A stretch of 64,000 nucleotides of DNA from an uncultured Christensenellaceae bacterium (GCA_910586825.1 CAJUJF010000002.1:62001-126000); one strand, 5' to 3'; counted from the stretch's first letter, positions 54,974 to 63,709 are shown. The notes: a model not told the origin generated them from the sequence alone. Numbers and translations are program-made.

Positions 54974-55831
54974 TCAGTCACCTTTCACAAACATTGTTCC
55001 CAAGCCCTCGTCCGAGAGCAGTTCCAATAAAATAGAATGTTTTACCCTGCCGTCGTGAATGAATACACGGTTCACGCCGTTGCGGATCGCGTCTTTACAG
55101 CACTGTACTTTGGGGATCATCCCGCCCGAAATCACGCCGTCCTTGATAAGGGAAGGAATATCGGAAACGTATACCTTTTTGATCAGGCTGTCTTCCGAGT
55201 CCTTATTCCGCAACAATCCGCGGATATCCGTCATGAGAATGAGACTTTCCGCCTGCAACGCGCCGGCAACGGCGGAAGCGGCGGTATCCGCATTCACGTT
55301 ATAAATATTCCCGTCATCGTCGTATCCTACCGTAGAAATTACGGGAAGATATCCAACATTGAGCGCATTTTCGATCAGTTCCGTATTCACGCGCTTGATT
55401 TTGCCGACAAAACCGAGTTCTTCGCTCTCTTTCTCGCAAAGGAGCATGTTCCCGTCGATCCCGCAGATGCCGAGCGACTTCGCGCCAAGCGAACCTAACA
55501 TGTGAACGAGTTCTTTATTTACCTTTCCGGCAAGCACCATCCGTACGACTTCCGCCGTTTCGGAATCGGTATAACGGAGACCGTTCACGAAACGCGATTC
55601 GATCCCCATGCGTTTCAGCGTTTGGGAAATCTCCGGTCCGCCCCCGTGGATGAGTACGACTTTGATTCCGACAAACTGCAAAATGGTCAGATCGCGCATG
55701 ACCGACCACTTCAATTCGTCGCCGAGCATCGCGTTTCCGCCGTACTTGATCACCAGAATTTTATTCTGATATTTCTCGATGTAGGGCATCGCTTCCAGAA
55801 GAAACTCCGCCTGCGCCTCTTTTCCTATCAC
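54974..55831 (-). CDS. argB: Acetylglutamate kinase
   Basis: 285 residues. KYGGNAM binds ATP phosphates and LIHGGGPEIS the substrate; ISGGMIPKVQCCKDAIRNGV is the C-terminal signature. The start is GTG 55831, overlapping the argJ stop (GTGA), with a GGAG ten bases upstream. An ATG at 55885 lies inside argJ. This is the step usually inhibited by arginine. Confidence 0.95.
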   Translation of the reverse strand: MIGKEAQAEFLLEAMPYIEKYQNKILVIKYGGNAMLGDELKWSVMRDLTILQFVGIKVVLIHGGGPEISQTLKRMGIESRFVNGLRYTDSETAEVVRMVLAGKVNKELVHMLGSLGAKSLGICGIDGNMLLCEKESEELGFVGKIKRVNTELIENALNVGYLPVISTVGYDDDGNIYNVNADTAASAVAGALQAESLILMTDIRGLLRNKDSEDSLIKKVYVSDIPSLIKDGVISGGMIPKVQCCKDAIRNGVNRVFIHDGRVKHSILLELLSDEGLGTMFVKGD

Positions 55832-57042
55832 GTTCTGTAATCTCCGTTGATTTTTACGTAATCGTAAGTCAAATCGCATCCCCACGCCGTCGCACCGTAA
55901 ACGCCGTCGTTCAATTCGACGTCGATATAGACGGTTTCTTCGGATAGCACCTTCTTGGCAAGCTCTTCCGAAAAATCAACGCCCATGCCGTTTTCGCATA
56001 CGGGCAACTCGCCCGCAGCCGAACGGAACGTCACGCCGATCTTATTGACGTCGAGATCCGCGCCCGAATACCCGAGCGCGCAAAGCACCCTGCCCCAATT
56101 CGCGTCGCACCCGAACATCGCCGCCTTTAACAAATTGGAATTGATCACGGATTTCGCCGCAAGGCGCGCATCCTCTTTCTTTTTCGCGCCTGAGACGCGG
56201 CATTCGATCAGCTTCGTCGCGCCCTCGCCGTCGCGCGCCAACGCCCTGCACATCGCGGACGTCACCGCATGGAGCGCGTCGCGGAATATCCCGTAATCCC
56301 CGTTTTCTTCGGCAATCTCGGCGTTGCCCGCAAGCCCGCTCGCCAACGCGCAGAACGTATCGTTTGTAGAGGTATCGCGATCGACGCTCAGCATGTTCAG
56401 CGAATCTTTTACGTCTTCCGAAAGCGCCCGCTGCAACATGGCGGGCGAAATCGCAACGTCGGTCGTCACGAACATGAGCATCGTCGCCATATTCGGGCAG
56501 ATCATGCCAACGCCTTTGCAAATCGCGCCGATTCTGCATTGTTTTCCGCCGAGTTCAAAGGAAAACGCAATTTCCTTTTTCACGGTATCCGTCGTCATAA
56601 TCGCTTCCGCCGCCGCGGCGCTGTTACAGCCCAAGCCCCTTACCAGCTCGTCCATTCCGCCCGCGATCGGCTCCAACGAAAGCTTTTGTCCGATCACGCC
56701 CGTGCTTGCGACAACGACGTCGGACGCCGCGACGCCCGTGTAACGCTCCACGAGCGCGCACATCCCTTCTGCGATTTCAATGCCGTTCGCGTTGCAGGTA
56801 TTCGCGTTGCCGCTGTTTACGACGACCGCCTGCGCGTAACCGTCTAAAAGATGTTTCTGCGTTACGAGGATCGGAGCGCCTTTCACCAGATTGGAAGTAT
56901 AAACGCCCGCGCAAGCGCAACGTTTTTCCGCAACGATCAACGCAAGATCTTTTTTTATTTTATTTTTCCGGATCCCGCAATGAACGCCGTTCGCGCGGAA
57001 TCCCTTCGGCGCGCATACGCCGCCTTCGATTTGCCTCAACAT
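55828..57042 (-). CDS. argJ: Bifunctional ornithine acetyltransferase/N-acetylglutamate synthase
   Basis: 404 residues. ArgJ recycles the acetyl group. It self-cleaves before the nucleophilic Thr in ICPNMATMLMFVTTD. The terminal DLTYDYVKINGDYRT is characteristic. Having argJ explains why no argA or argE is seen. It has its own internal promoter at 57063-57091 and ATG behind AAGGATAGAG. Confidence 0.97.
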   Translation of the reverse strand: MLRQIEGGVCAPKGFRANGVHCGIRKNKIKKDLALIVAEKRCACAGVYTSNLVKGAPILVTQKHLLDGYAQAVVVNSGNANTCNANGIEIAEGMCALVERYTGVAASDVVVASTGVIGQKLSLEPIAGGMDELVRGLGCNSAAAAEAIMTTDTVKKEIAFSFELGGKQCRIGAICKGVGMICPNMATMLMFVTTDVAISPAMLQRALSEDVKDSLNMLSVDRDTSTNDTFCALASGLAGNAEIAEENGDYGIFRDALHAVTSAMCRALARDGEGATKLIECRVSGAKKKEDARLAAKSVINSNLLKAAMFGCDANWGRVLCALGYSGADLDVNKIGVTFRSAAGELPVCENGMGVDFSEELAKKVLSEETVYIDVELNDGVYGATAWGCDLTYDYVKINGDYRT

Positions 57043-57062
57043 CGTTTTACTCTATCCTTTTG

Positions 57063-57091
57063 ATTATATCACAATCCAATGCGTTCGTCAA
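57063..57091 (-). promoter_or_regulatory. Internal promoter before argJ
   Basis: The minus strand has TTGACG (57091-57086), 17 bases and TATAAT (57068-57063), with TG one base before the -10 (extended -10). It lies over the end of argC and would start transcription near 57056. It suggests that argJ-argB-argD-argF-carAB can be expressed apart from argG-argC. Confidence 0.6.
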
Positions 57092-57995
57092 GCCCCAGCG
57101 CAAGATTCATATTTTGAATTGCCGCGCCCGAAGCGCCTTTTCCGAGATTGTCAAACCGCGAAACGAGCAGAATCTGCTCCTCGTTCCCGCTGATGAAAAT
57201 TTCCATGCGGTTCGTGCCGTTGAGCGCGTTCGCCGAAAGAAAACCGCTCTCCTCCCGCCCGACGGAAACGAAGCCGCCGGCGCCGTACTGCGCGGCAAAC
57301 AGCTCCCGCAAATCCTCCGCCGAAACCCGCTTTTTCAAGAGCGAAGCAAATAACGGAACGGTTACGCTCATGCCGCACTCGTAGTCGCAGATATAAGGAC
57401 TGAACACGGGTTTACGCGTCAAGCCGCATTCTTTCGTCATCTCCGGAATGTGCTTATGGTTGAGATCCAGCGCATACAGACGCGGCGTATCGAGAGACGC
57501 ACCGCGCGCGGGATCGGTGTATTGCGCGATCCCCTTTTTTCCCGCGCCGGAATAACCGCTCACCGCATGGCACACGAACGGATAATCGGCATCCGCGATC
57601 CCGTTTACGATCAGCGGACGGACGAGCGAAATAAATCCGCTCGCATAACAACCGGGATTGGCGATCCGTTTGCCGTGCACGATCGCCTCGCGGTGCGCAT
57701 GAGAAAGTTCGGGAAATCCGTACGCCCACCCCTCTTTCGTACGGTGAGCGGTGGAAGCGTCGATGATCACCGTATCCGGATTTTCCGCCAGAGCGACCGC
57801 CTCCCGCGCCGCTTCGTCGGGCAGACACAAAAAGACGACGTCGGAATCGTTCATCGCCGCCCGCCGCGCCGCCGTATTCTTTCTCTCTTCCTCGGAAAGC
57901 GAGAGGATACGAATATCCTCCCGCTTTTCAAGTCGTTCGTAAATACGCAAACCCGTCGTACCGGCCTTTCCGTCGATAAAAACAGTATGCGTCAT
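57069..57995 (-). CDS. argC: N-acetyl-gamma-glutamyl-phosphate reductase (short type 2)
   Basis: 308 residues. The nucleotide-binding start VFIDGKAGTTGLRIYERL and the catalytic Cys in ANPGCYASG place it in the shorter ArgC2 subfamily rather than the ~345-residue type 1. It overlaps argG by four bases (ATGA). Confidence 0.95.
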   Translation of the reverse strand: MTHTVFIDGKAGTTGLRIYERLEKREDIRILSLSEEERKNTAARRAAMNDSDVVFLCLPDEAAREAVALAENPDTVIIDASTAHRTKEGWAYGFPELSHAHREAIVHGKRIANPGCYASGFISLVRPLIVNGIADADYPFVCHAVSGYSGAGKKGIAQYTDPARGASLDTPRLYALDLNHKHIPEMTKECGLTRKPVFSPYICDYECGMSVTVPLFASLLKKRVSAEDLRELFAAQYGAGGFVSVGREESGFLSANALNGTNRMEIFISGNEEQILLVSRFDNLGKGASGAAIQNMNLALGLDERIGL

Positions 57996-59221
57996 TTCAG
58001 TTTTTTCCGGTCGAGCAACGCCTTGACTTTAATGGGCAATCCGAACAGATTGATAAAGCCTTCCGAATCCTTTTGCGAATATGCACCGCCGTCGTCGTCG
58101 AACGTCGCGATATCCTCGCTGTAAAGCGAATACGGCGAAGAGATCCCCGCGCTCGAAATATTTCCTTTATAAATACGCAACTTCACGTCGCCCGTAACCG
58201 TTTCCTGCGTTTTGGACACGAATGCGGAAAGCGCTTCACGCAGAGGCGTAAACCACTGCCCGTCGTACACCATCTCTCCGAATTTGACGGCGACAAGCTG
58301 CTTGTAATGCATCGTCGCTTTATCGAGGCAGATCGTTTCGAGCAAACGGTGCGCTTCGTACAAAATCGTCCCGCCCGGCGTCTCGTACACGCCGCGCGAT
58401 TTCATGCCGACGAGACGGTTCTCGACGAGGTCGGCAAGCCCGACGCCGTTCCTTCCGCCGATCTCGTTCAGCTTCTCGATCAGCTCGACCGCGCCGAGTT
58501 TCTTGCCGTCGACCGATACGGGGATTCCCTTTTCAAAATGAATCGTGACGTATTCGGGACGGTCCGGCGCCTGCAACGGAGAAACGCCGAGTTCGAGAAA
58601 GCCCTCTTTTTCGTACTGCGGTTCGCTTGCGGGATTTTCGAGATCGAGCCCCTCGTGCGAAAGATGCCACAGGTTTTTGTCTTTGGAATAGTTGGTTTCC
58701 CGATTGATTTTCAGCGGAATATGATGCGCTTCGGCGTACTCGATTTCCTCTTCGCGGCTCTTGATGTCCCAAATCCGCCAAGGAGCGATGATCGCGAGAT
58801 CGGGCGCGAACGCCTTGATCGTGAGTTCGAAACGCACCTGATCGTTTCCCTTGCCCGTACAGCCGTGACAGATCGCGTCCGCTTTTTCTTTCTTTGCGAT
58901 CTCCACGAGCGCTTTGGCGATCACGGGACGCGCAAACGACGTTCCGAGCAGATACTTGTCCTCGTATACCGCGCCCGCCTGCACCGTCGGGAAAATGTAA
59001 TCCTCTACGAATTCTTTTTTTAAATCCAGCACGTAGAGCTTAGACGCGCCCGTTTTCAGCGCCTTTTCTTCCAAGCCTTCAAGCTCGGTTCCCTGTCCGA
59101 CGTCTCCCGATACCGCGACGACTTCGCAGTTGTCGTAATTTTCTTTCAACCAAGGGATGATGATGGATGTATCCAGTCCGCCGGAATACGCCAAAACTAC
59201 TTTTTTAATTTTCTTTTCCAT
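57992..59221 (-). CDS. argG: Argininosuccinate synthase
   Basis: 409 residues. It condenses citrulline and aspartate. The ATP pyrophosphatase loop is AYSGGLDTSI; GCTGKGNDQVRFE and SREEEIEYA are conserved. The start is ATG 59221; an in-frame ATG at 59254 overlaps the -10 box. argH, the next enzyme, is not in this window. Confidence 0.97.
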   Translation of the reverse strand: MEKKIKKVVLAYSGGLDTSIIIPWLKENYDNCEVVAVSGDVGQGTELEGLEEKALKTGASKLYVLDLKKEFVEDYIFPTVQAGAVYEDKYLLGTSFARPVIAKALVEIAKKEKADAICHGCTGKGNDQVRFELTIKAFAPDLAIIAPWRIWDIKSREEEIEYAEAHHIPLKINRETNYSKDKNLWHLSHEGLDLENPASEPQYEKEGFLELGVSPLQAPDRPEYVTIHFEKGIPVSVDGKKLGAVELIEKLNEIGGRNGVGLADLVENRLVGMKSRGVYETPGGTILYEAHRLLETICLDKATMHYKQLVAVKFGEMVYDGQWFTPLREALSAFVSKTQETVTGDVKLRIYKGNISSAGISSPYSLYSEDIATFDDDGGAYSQKDSEGFINLFGLPIKVKALLDRKKLK

Positions 59222-59253
59222 TCCGTTTTCCTTCTTTTTTCGCTTCGGAAACA

Positions 59254-59282
59254 ATTATATACGCAAAAGGGACGCAAGTCAA
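59254..59282 (-). promoter_or_regulatory. Main promoter of the arginine operon
   Basis: The minus strand has TTGACT (59282-59277), 17 bases and TATAAT (59259-59254). The start point near 59247 gives a short leader with GAAGGAAAA before the argG ATG. Confidence 0.8.
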
Positions 59283-59296
59283 GCATTTGCGCCCCT

Positions 59297-59338
59297 CTGA
59301 AAAAAATATTTTCAGAAATAGTTGCATATTATTTGCAA
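59297..59338. promoter_or_regulatory. Candidate ArgR boxes upstream of the arginine promoter
   Basis: Two AT-rich palindromes lie side by side: CTGAAAA-N5-TTTTCAG (59297-59315) and TTGCA-N7-TGCAA (59322-59338). Their size and AT core resemble ARG boxes, which bind ArgR as paired sites. They are 15-55 bases upstream of the -35, so control could be repression by looping or activation. The match is by eye. No arginine riboswitch or T-box was seen here. Confidence 0.4.
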
Positions 59339-59394
59339 AAACAAAATTTTATGCATTTAATATACCTGATATTCCGTATAAAATGATATTGCAA

Positions 59395-59856
59395 TCACCC
59401 TTCCGTTTCCGAATAAGCCGGATAAAACGTACGAACGTCCTCCGCCGTAAACTGTTCTTCGTAATACTTTGAAAACGGAACGCGGCGAGGGAAAATAAAT
59501 TGATCCTGCGAGTCCTGCGTGCGGAAAACCGCGACAAATTTATTGCGGTAAGTCTTTACGGAAACGCAACCGCCCTCCGCGTCGTACGTGAAGATTTTTC
59601 GTTTGGTCTTTAAATGCACCACCCGATCGGTCGTCTCGTATCCGATCACGGTTCCCAGCGAAATCCGCGAAGCGTACAGCGCGTAAACGACAACCATCGC
59701 GATCCCGACGGCAGGCACGATAAAACAGAACGCAAGATAACGCGCGCAGGCAAACACCAGACAAACCATAAACAGCGGCACCGTAACGCACGCGAAAACC
59801 GTGAACAGTTTTTTACAGACGCCGACGTATTTTTCCACGCCCGCCTTGATCTTCAT
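59395..59856 (-). CDS. Small two-helix membrane protein, function unknown
   Basis: 153 residues. Two hydrophobic helices (~18-40 and ~42-62) and a soluble beta-rich part (YETTDRVVHLKTKRKIFTYDAEGGCVSVKT). Same plan as the 201-residue protein at 47125-47730, but no clear identity. Its ATG overlaps the thioesterase stop by four bases, so the two are coexpressed. I do not recognise a named family. Confidence 0.7.
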   Translation of the reverse strand: MKIKAGVEKYVGVCKKLFTVFACVTVPLFMVCLVFACARYLAFCFIVPAVGIAMVVVYALYASRISLGTVIGYETTDRVVHLKTKRKIFTYDAEGGCVSVKTYRNKFVAVFRTQDSQDQFIFPRRVPFSKYYEEQFTAEDVRTFYPAYSETEG

Positions 59857-60593
59857 GAGCGCGGCTCCGTGAATTCGATCCGGAATTGCGCGATCGTCTC
59901 TTCTCCGCTATGCGCTTCACACACGGAAATGTCCCCGCAGTCCTCCCGAAAAAACGTAAGTTCCGCGCCCTCTTTCGCCTGCTTTCCGTACGCGATCTGA
60001 AAACTTTTCACGCCGCGAAGCTCGTCCGACGAAAAACAGTCGAAGAAAAAATCGGCATAGCGCGTGTTGTTGGCATGCAGATAATAATCGCAGTGACTGT
60101 ATCCTACGCGCAAGCGCAGAACTTCCCGCGCGGACGCGCCCGGCTTCGGGATCTTCCACGAAGGGACCTCCGCCGTCTTTTCGGCACGGTACGGGCAACG
60201 GTCGTGCGATTCGCCCAACCGTTCGGGCGTCAATAATGAAAAATCGTTCAAATCGACAAGGCACCAGCGCGAAGCGACCGCGGCGACCGTCTCTTCACCC
60301 GAACGCACGCGGTAATCGCGTTCGAAAATGACGTGACGCGGCGGAAGCGGCCAGGTATCCACCGTAAGCGTTTCCCCCAACCGCGCGGGACGGAACAATC
60401 TGCAATACGTGTTTACGATGATAAATCCGCAACCCTTTTTTTTGAGTTCTTCCACCCCGAAACCGAGTTCCTCGGCGCTGAATCCCGCGGATTCCTGCGT
60501 GAGCGAAAGCAGTGCGGACGGTTTCAGTTCGTTGCGCAAATCGAAATCGCTGTGCCGCAAAATATAGGTATGCGTGTTACAATATTGACTCAT
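59853..60593 (-). CDS. Acyl-ACP thioesterase (FatA/FatB-type fold)
   Basis: 246 residues with two hot-dog domains. YILRHSDFDLRNELKPSALLSL and later HCDYYLHANNTRYADFFFDCF (catalytic-type Asp/His/Asn) match bacterial acyl-ACP thioesterases, which release fatty acids from ACP. The ATG is six bases after a perfect -10 box, so the message should be leaderless; there is no Shine-Dalgarno sequence. It shares its last bases with the next gene. Confidence 0.88.
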   Translation of the reverse strand: MSQYCNTHTYILRHSDFDLRNELKPSALLSLTQESAGFSAEELGFGVEELKKKGCGFIIVNTYCRLFRPARLGETLTVDTWPLPPRHVIFERDYRVRSGEETVAAVASRWCLVDLNDFSLLTPERLGESHDRCPYRAEKTAEVPSWKIPKPGASAREVLRLRVGYSHCDYYLHANNTRYADFFFDCFSSDELRGVKSFQIAYGKQAKEGAELTFFREDCGDISVCEAHSGEETIAQFRIEFTEPRS

Positions 60594-60599
60594 GCGCGT

Positions 60600-60628
60600 A
60601 TTATATCACGGCAACGCGCAAAAGTCAA
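60600..60628 (-). promoter_or_regulatory. Promoter placing transcription start at the thioesterase ATG
   Basis: The minus strand has TTGACT (60628-60623), 17 bases and TATAAT (60605-60600). Only ACGCGC separates the -10 from the ATG at 60593, so transcription at the usual distance begins on its A. The -35 overlaps the cwlD stop. Confidence 0.75.
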
Positions 60629-61323
60629 CTTCCGGCGGCAAGATAAGAGAGCGCCCCCTCTTTGATCACGCGCGCAAGTCGTTTCTGATATTCTCTGCTC
60701 AGCAAAAGCGCTTCGTCTTCCGCATTCGAAAGGAATCCGCATTCCACGATCACGGCGGGAAAATCGTTGCAATTCAGCACGTAATAATCCCCTTTCAGCG
60801 CGTCCGTTTTTTTCACGCATTCGGGCATATTGTTGAGCGCGGACTGAATGGAACAGGCGAGCGTGCGGGAATTTTCCGAATTCTCGCGGAAAAATACCTG
60901 CGCGCCGCGGCGGGAAGAAAGCGAAAAGAAATTCTGATGCACCGAAATCATGAGCGCGGGAGAATTGGAATTGATGATCTCCGCGCGCTTTTGCATATCC
61001 CGACGCTTATAGCCCGCCGTCGCCATGCCGTAAAGACCCGCTTCCGTCGGACGGGTCTGCACGACGAGAAATCCCGCCTCTTCGAATTCTTCCTGTAAAT
61101 AACGGGAAATTGACAAGTTGATGTCGCTTTCCTTTCTCCCCGACGTCTTGCCGACGACGCCGCCGTCCACGCCGCCGTGACCCGCGTCGATGACGACCGT
61201 AAGCCGCTGCGCCTGCGCGGCGGTGCGGGCAAGCGCAAAAAAACAGATGCCGAACGTTACCGTCACCGCAAGCAGAATACTGATAAAGCCGAGCGCGACG
61301 CGATGTTTATAAAAAAAGTTCAT
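60625..61323 (-). CDS. N-acetylmuramoyl-L-alanine amidase (CwlD-like)
   Basis: 232 residues. A signal anchor (~9-29), then an Amidase_3 zinc domain: VIDAGHGGVDGG, the Glu in GRKESDINLSISRYL, SVHQNFF and VIVECGFLSNAED hold the zinc ligands and catalytic Glu. It cleaves stem peptides from peptidoglycan. CwlD is linked to spore cortex in Bacillus, but no other spore gene is nearby, so the general amidase name is safer. The start ATG 61323 lies inside the hairpin at 61311-61341 and lacks a good ribosome site. Confidence 0.9.
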   Translation of the reverse strand: MNFFYKHRVALGFISILLAVTVTFGICFFALARTAAQAQRLTVVIDAGHGGVDGGVVGKTSGRKESDINLSISRYLQEEFEEAGFLVVQTRPTEAGLYGMATAGYKRRDMQKRAEIINSNSPALMISVHQNFFSLSSRRGAQVFFRENSENSRTLACSIQSALNNMPECVKKTDALKGDYYVLNCNDFPAVIVECGFLSNAEDEALLLSREYQKRLARVIKEGALSYLAAGS

Positions 61324-61341
61324 ACGGTATTGTATGAACTT
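61311..61341 (-). terminator. Terminator-like hairpin covering the cwlD start codon
   Basis: On the minus strand AAGTTCATAC pairs with GTATGAACTT across a 6-base loop, then five further T (plus-strand A tract 61311-61317). It lies 20 bases after the nfnB stop, so it may terminate the nfn transcript, yet the cwlD ATG (61323-61321) is part of the stem. Confidence 0.6.
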
Positions 61342-61360
61342 CTTTCTTCGGTTATGATGA

Positions 61361-62755
61361 TCACGCGCGGGAACGGATATATTCGTCGATCGCTTTCGCC
61401 GCCGCTTTCCCCGCGCCCATGGCAAGGATCACAGTCGCGGCGCCCGTCACCGCGTCACCGCCGGCGTACACGCCTTCCAGCGAAGTCTTTCCCGTTTCGT
61501 CCGCAACGATCTCGCCGCGCGGCCTGGTCTCCAACCCCACGGTCGTCTGTTTGATCAACGGATTCGGCGAAGTACCGAGCGACATGATAACGCAGTCGAC
61601 TTCGAGTATAAATTCGCTTCCCTTTTTTTCGACGGGACGGCGGCGTCCGGACGCATCCGGTTCGCCGAGTTCCATTTGAACGCAACGGATCCCCGTCACG
61701 TTCTCCTCCGCATCCGTGAGAATTTCGACGGGATTGGTAAGAAGGCGGAACACGACGCCCTCTTCCTTCGCATGCTCGACTTCTTCGCGGCGGGCGGGCA
61801 ATTCCGCCTCCGAACGACGATATACGATGCTGACGTCCGCGCCCATGCGCTTCGCGCTGCGCGCCGCGTCCATCGCGACGTTTCCGCCGCCCACGACGGC
61901 GACCCTCTTCGCGCGGAAGATAGGCGTCGCGCCGTCCTCCTCGTACGCTTTCATCAGATTACTGCGCGTAAGATATTCGTTTGCCGAAAACACGCCCTTG
62001 GCGCTCTCGCCGGGGATTCCCATGAACTTCGGCAAACCCGCGCCCGTACCGAGAAAGACGGCTTCGAAACCGTATTCTTTCTTTAATTCTTCTACGGAGA
62101 AAATCCGTCCCACAACGGAGTTCGTTTCGATTTTTACGCCGAGCGCCTGCAAGCCCTCCACTTCTTTTTGAACGATCGCCTTCGGCAGACGAAATTCCGG
62201 AATCCCGTAAACCAACACGCCGCCGGCAGTGTGAAGCGCTTCGAACACGGTGACTTCGTAACCGAGTTTTGCAAGATCTCCCGCGCAGGTGAGCCCTGCG
62301 GGTCCCGATCCGACAACGGCGATCTTGTGCCCGTTGCTCGCGGGTCTTTTGGCGGAAGCCGCGCCGTGCAGATTGTGCCAATCGGCTACAAACCGTTCCA
62401 GCCGACCGATCCCGACGGGTTCGCCCTTGATGCCGCGCGTACACTTTTCCTCGCACTGCGTCTCTTGCGGACACACTCTCCCGCAAACCGCCGGCAGAGA
62501 GGACGAACGGTGAATGACCTCGTACGCCTCTTCGAACTTTCCTTCCGCGACCAGAGAAATGAACTCCGGTATCATGATATTTACGGGACAGCCCGCAACG
62601 CAGGGACGGTTCTTGCAGTTGAGACAGCGTTTCGCCTCGTCGATCGCCGTTTGTTCGGAATACCCCAAAGCGACTTCTTGAAAATTTCGATTCCGCACGC
62701 AGGGGTCCTGCGTCGGCATCGGGTTTTTATTCGGGTCCATATTGAATTTCGGCAT
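61361..62755 (-). CDS. nfnB: NfnB: bifurcating NADPH dehydrogenase subunit (GltD-like)
   Basis: 464 residues. Two [4Fe-4S] cluster motifs (CLNCKNRPCVAGCP and CGRVCPQETQCEEKC), an FAD Rossmann loop VVGSGPAGLTCAG and an NADPH loop VVGGGNVAMDAARSAKR. It resembles the glutamate synthase small subunit, but no GltB gene is here and its partner is NfnA, so it is the FAD subunit of NADH-dependent ferredoxin:NADP oxidoreductase. ATG 62755 follows GAGGTG at the nfnA end. Confidence 0.9.
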   Translation of the reverse strand: MPKFNMDPNKNPMPTQDPCVRNRNFQEVALGYSEQTAIDEAKRCLNCKNRPCVAGCPVNIMIPEFISLVAEGKFEEAYEVIHRSSSLPAVCGRVCPQETQCEEKCTRGIKGEPVGIGRLERFVADWHNLHGAASAKRPASNGHKIAVVGSGPAGLTCAGDLAKLGYEVTVFEALHTAGGVLVYGIPEFRLPKAIVQKEVEGLQALGVKIETNSVVGRIFSVEELKKEYGFEAVFLGTGAGLPKFMGIPGESAKGVFSANEYLTRSNLMKAYEEDGATPIFRAKRVAVVGGGNVAMDAARSAKRMGADVSIVYRRSEAELPARREEVEHAKEEGVVFRLLTNPVEILTDAEENVTGIRCVQMELGEPDASGRRRPVEKKGSEFILEVDCVIMSLGTSPNPLIKQTTVGLETRPRGEIVADETGKTSLEGVYAGGDAVTGAATVILAMGAGKAAAKAIDEYIRSRA

Positions 62756-62756
62756 A

Positions 62757-63599
62757 TCAGCGCACCTCCTTGCGGAAGAGATTACAGTGTTTTTCCCTTG
62801 CCCGCGCTTCGAACTCCGCATACGTCTTCGAACGGTTCATCGCTTCGTCGAAATCGATCAGATGCGCGTCGAAATCCGGTCCGTCCACGCAGGCGAACTT
62901 CATTTCGCCTCCCACGGTAACCCGACAGCAACCGCACATTCCCGTTCCGTCGATCATGATCGGATTCATGCTCGCAACCGTTTTGATCCCGTACGGCTTC
63001 GTCGCCTGAGCGACGAACTTCATCATGACAAGCGGTCCGATCGTGATCACTTCGTCGAACCGTTCCCCCGCTTCGAGTATTTTTTTCAACGGAACGCAGA
63101 CGTTCCCCCGTTCGCCGTAACTGCCGTCGTCCGTCATCATGCAAAAACGGTCGCTGATCGAACGGAACTCCTCTTCGAGGATCACGAGGTCTTTATTCCG
63201 GAAACCGACGATCGAAGTCACCTCGCAACCGAGCGCGTGCAGACGGCGCGCGACAGGCAACGCGATCGCGCAACCGACGCCGCCGCCCACGACGGCGACC
63301 TTTTTCAAGCCCTCCACTTCCGTCGGCGTACCGAGCGGACCTACGAAGTCGGGAACAGAATCCCCCGCCTCTTTTTCATCCAAAGCCATCGTCGAACCGC
63401 CGACAATCTGGAATATGATCGTGACCGCGCCCGTCTTTTCGTCGCACCCCGCAATCGTGAGCGGGATCCGCTCTCCGCGCTCGTCGGCGCGGATAATAAT
63501 AAACTGTCCCGCCAAAGCCTTTTTGGCAATGAGCGGAGCTTCGATATCCATTCGCGTAACCGTAGGGTTCAGCCGTTCTTTTTTTAAGATGCGAAACAT
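62757..63599 (-). CDS. nfnA: NfnA: ferredoxin-NADP reductase alpha subunit
   Basis: 280 residues. FAD/NAD(P)-binding flavoprotein fold (RIPLTIAGC, VVGGGVGCAIALP) and a [2Fe-2S] site with Cys in DGTGMCGCCRVT and FACVDGPDF. This cysteine pattern marks NfnA. With NfnB it couples electrons between NADH, ferredoxin and NADPH in the cytosol. The start is ATG 63599 after AAGGAAGG; an ATG at 63668 overlaps the -35 box. Confidence 0.92.
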   Translation of the reverse strand: MFRILKKERLNPTVTRMDIEAPLIAKKALAGQFIIIRADERGERIPLTIAGCDEKTGAVTIIFQIVGGSTMALDEKEAGDSVPDFVGPLGTPTEVEGLKKVAVVGGGVGCAIALPVARRLHALGCEVTSIVGFRNKDLVILEEEFRSISDRFCMMTDDGSYGERGNVCVPLKKILEAGERFDEVITIGPLVMMKFVAQATKPYGIKTVASMNPIMIDGTGMCGCCRVTVGGEMKFACVDGPDFDAHLIDFDEAMNRSKTYAEFEARAREKHCNLFRKEVR

Positions 63600-63639
63600 A
63601 ATCGTCCTTCCTTTCGGAAACAGGTTTCCGTCGACAACA

Positions 63640-63668
63640 ATTATATAACCGGAAACGGAATTTGTCAA
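63640..63668 (-). promoter_or_regulatory. Promoter of nfnAB
   Basis: The minus strand has TTGACA (63668-63663), 17 bases and TATAAT (63645-63640), both perfect. The start point is near 63633, with a leader of about 33 bases. Confidence 0.82.
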
Positions 63669-63709
63669 CTCCCGCCGTTAAATTTTTGTGAAAGCATATC
63701 CCGATTCCC

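Noticed and set aside
59255..59394. T-box or arginine riboswitch before argG
   Set aside because: The promoter is only ~33 bases from argG, leaving no room for a structured leader.
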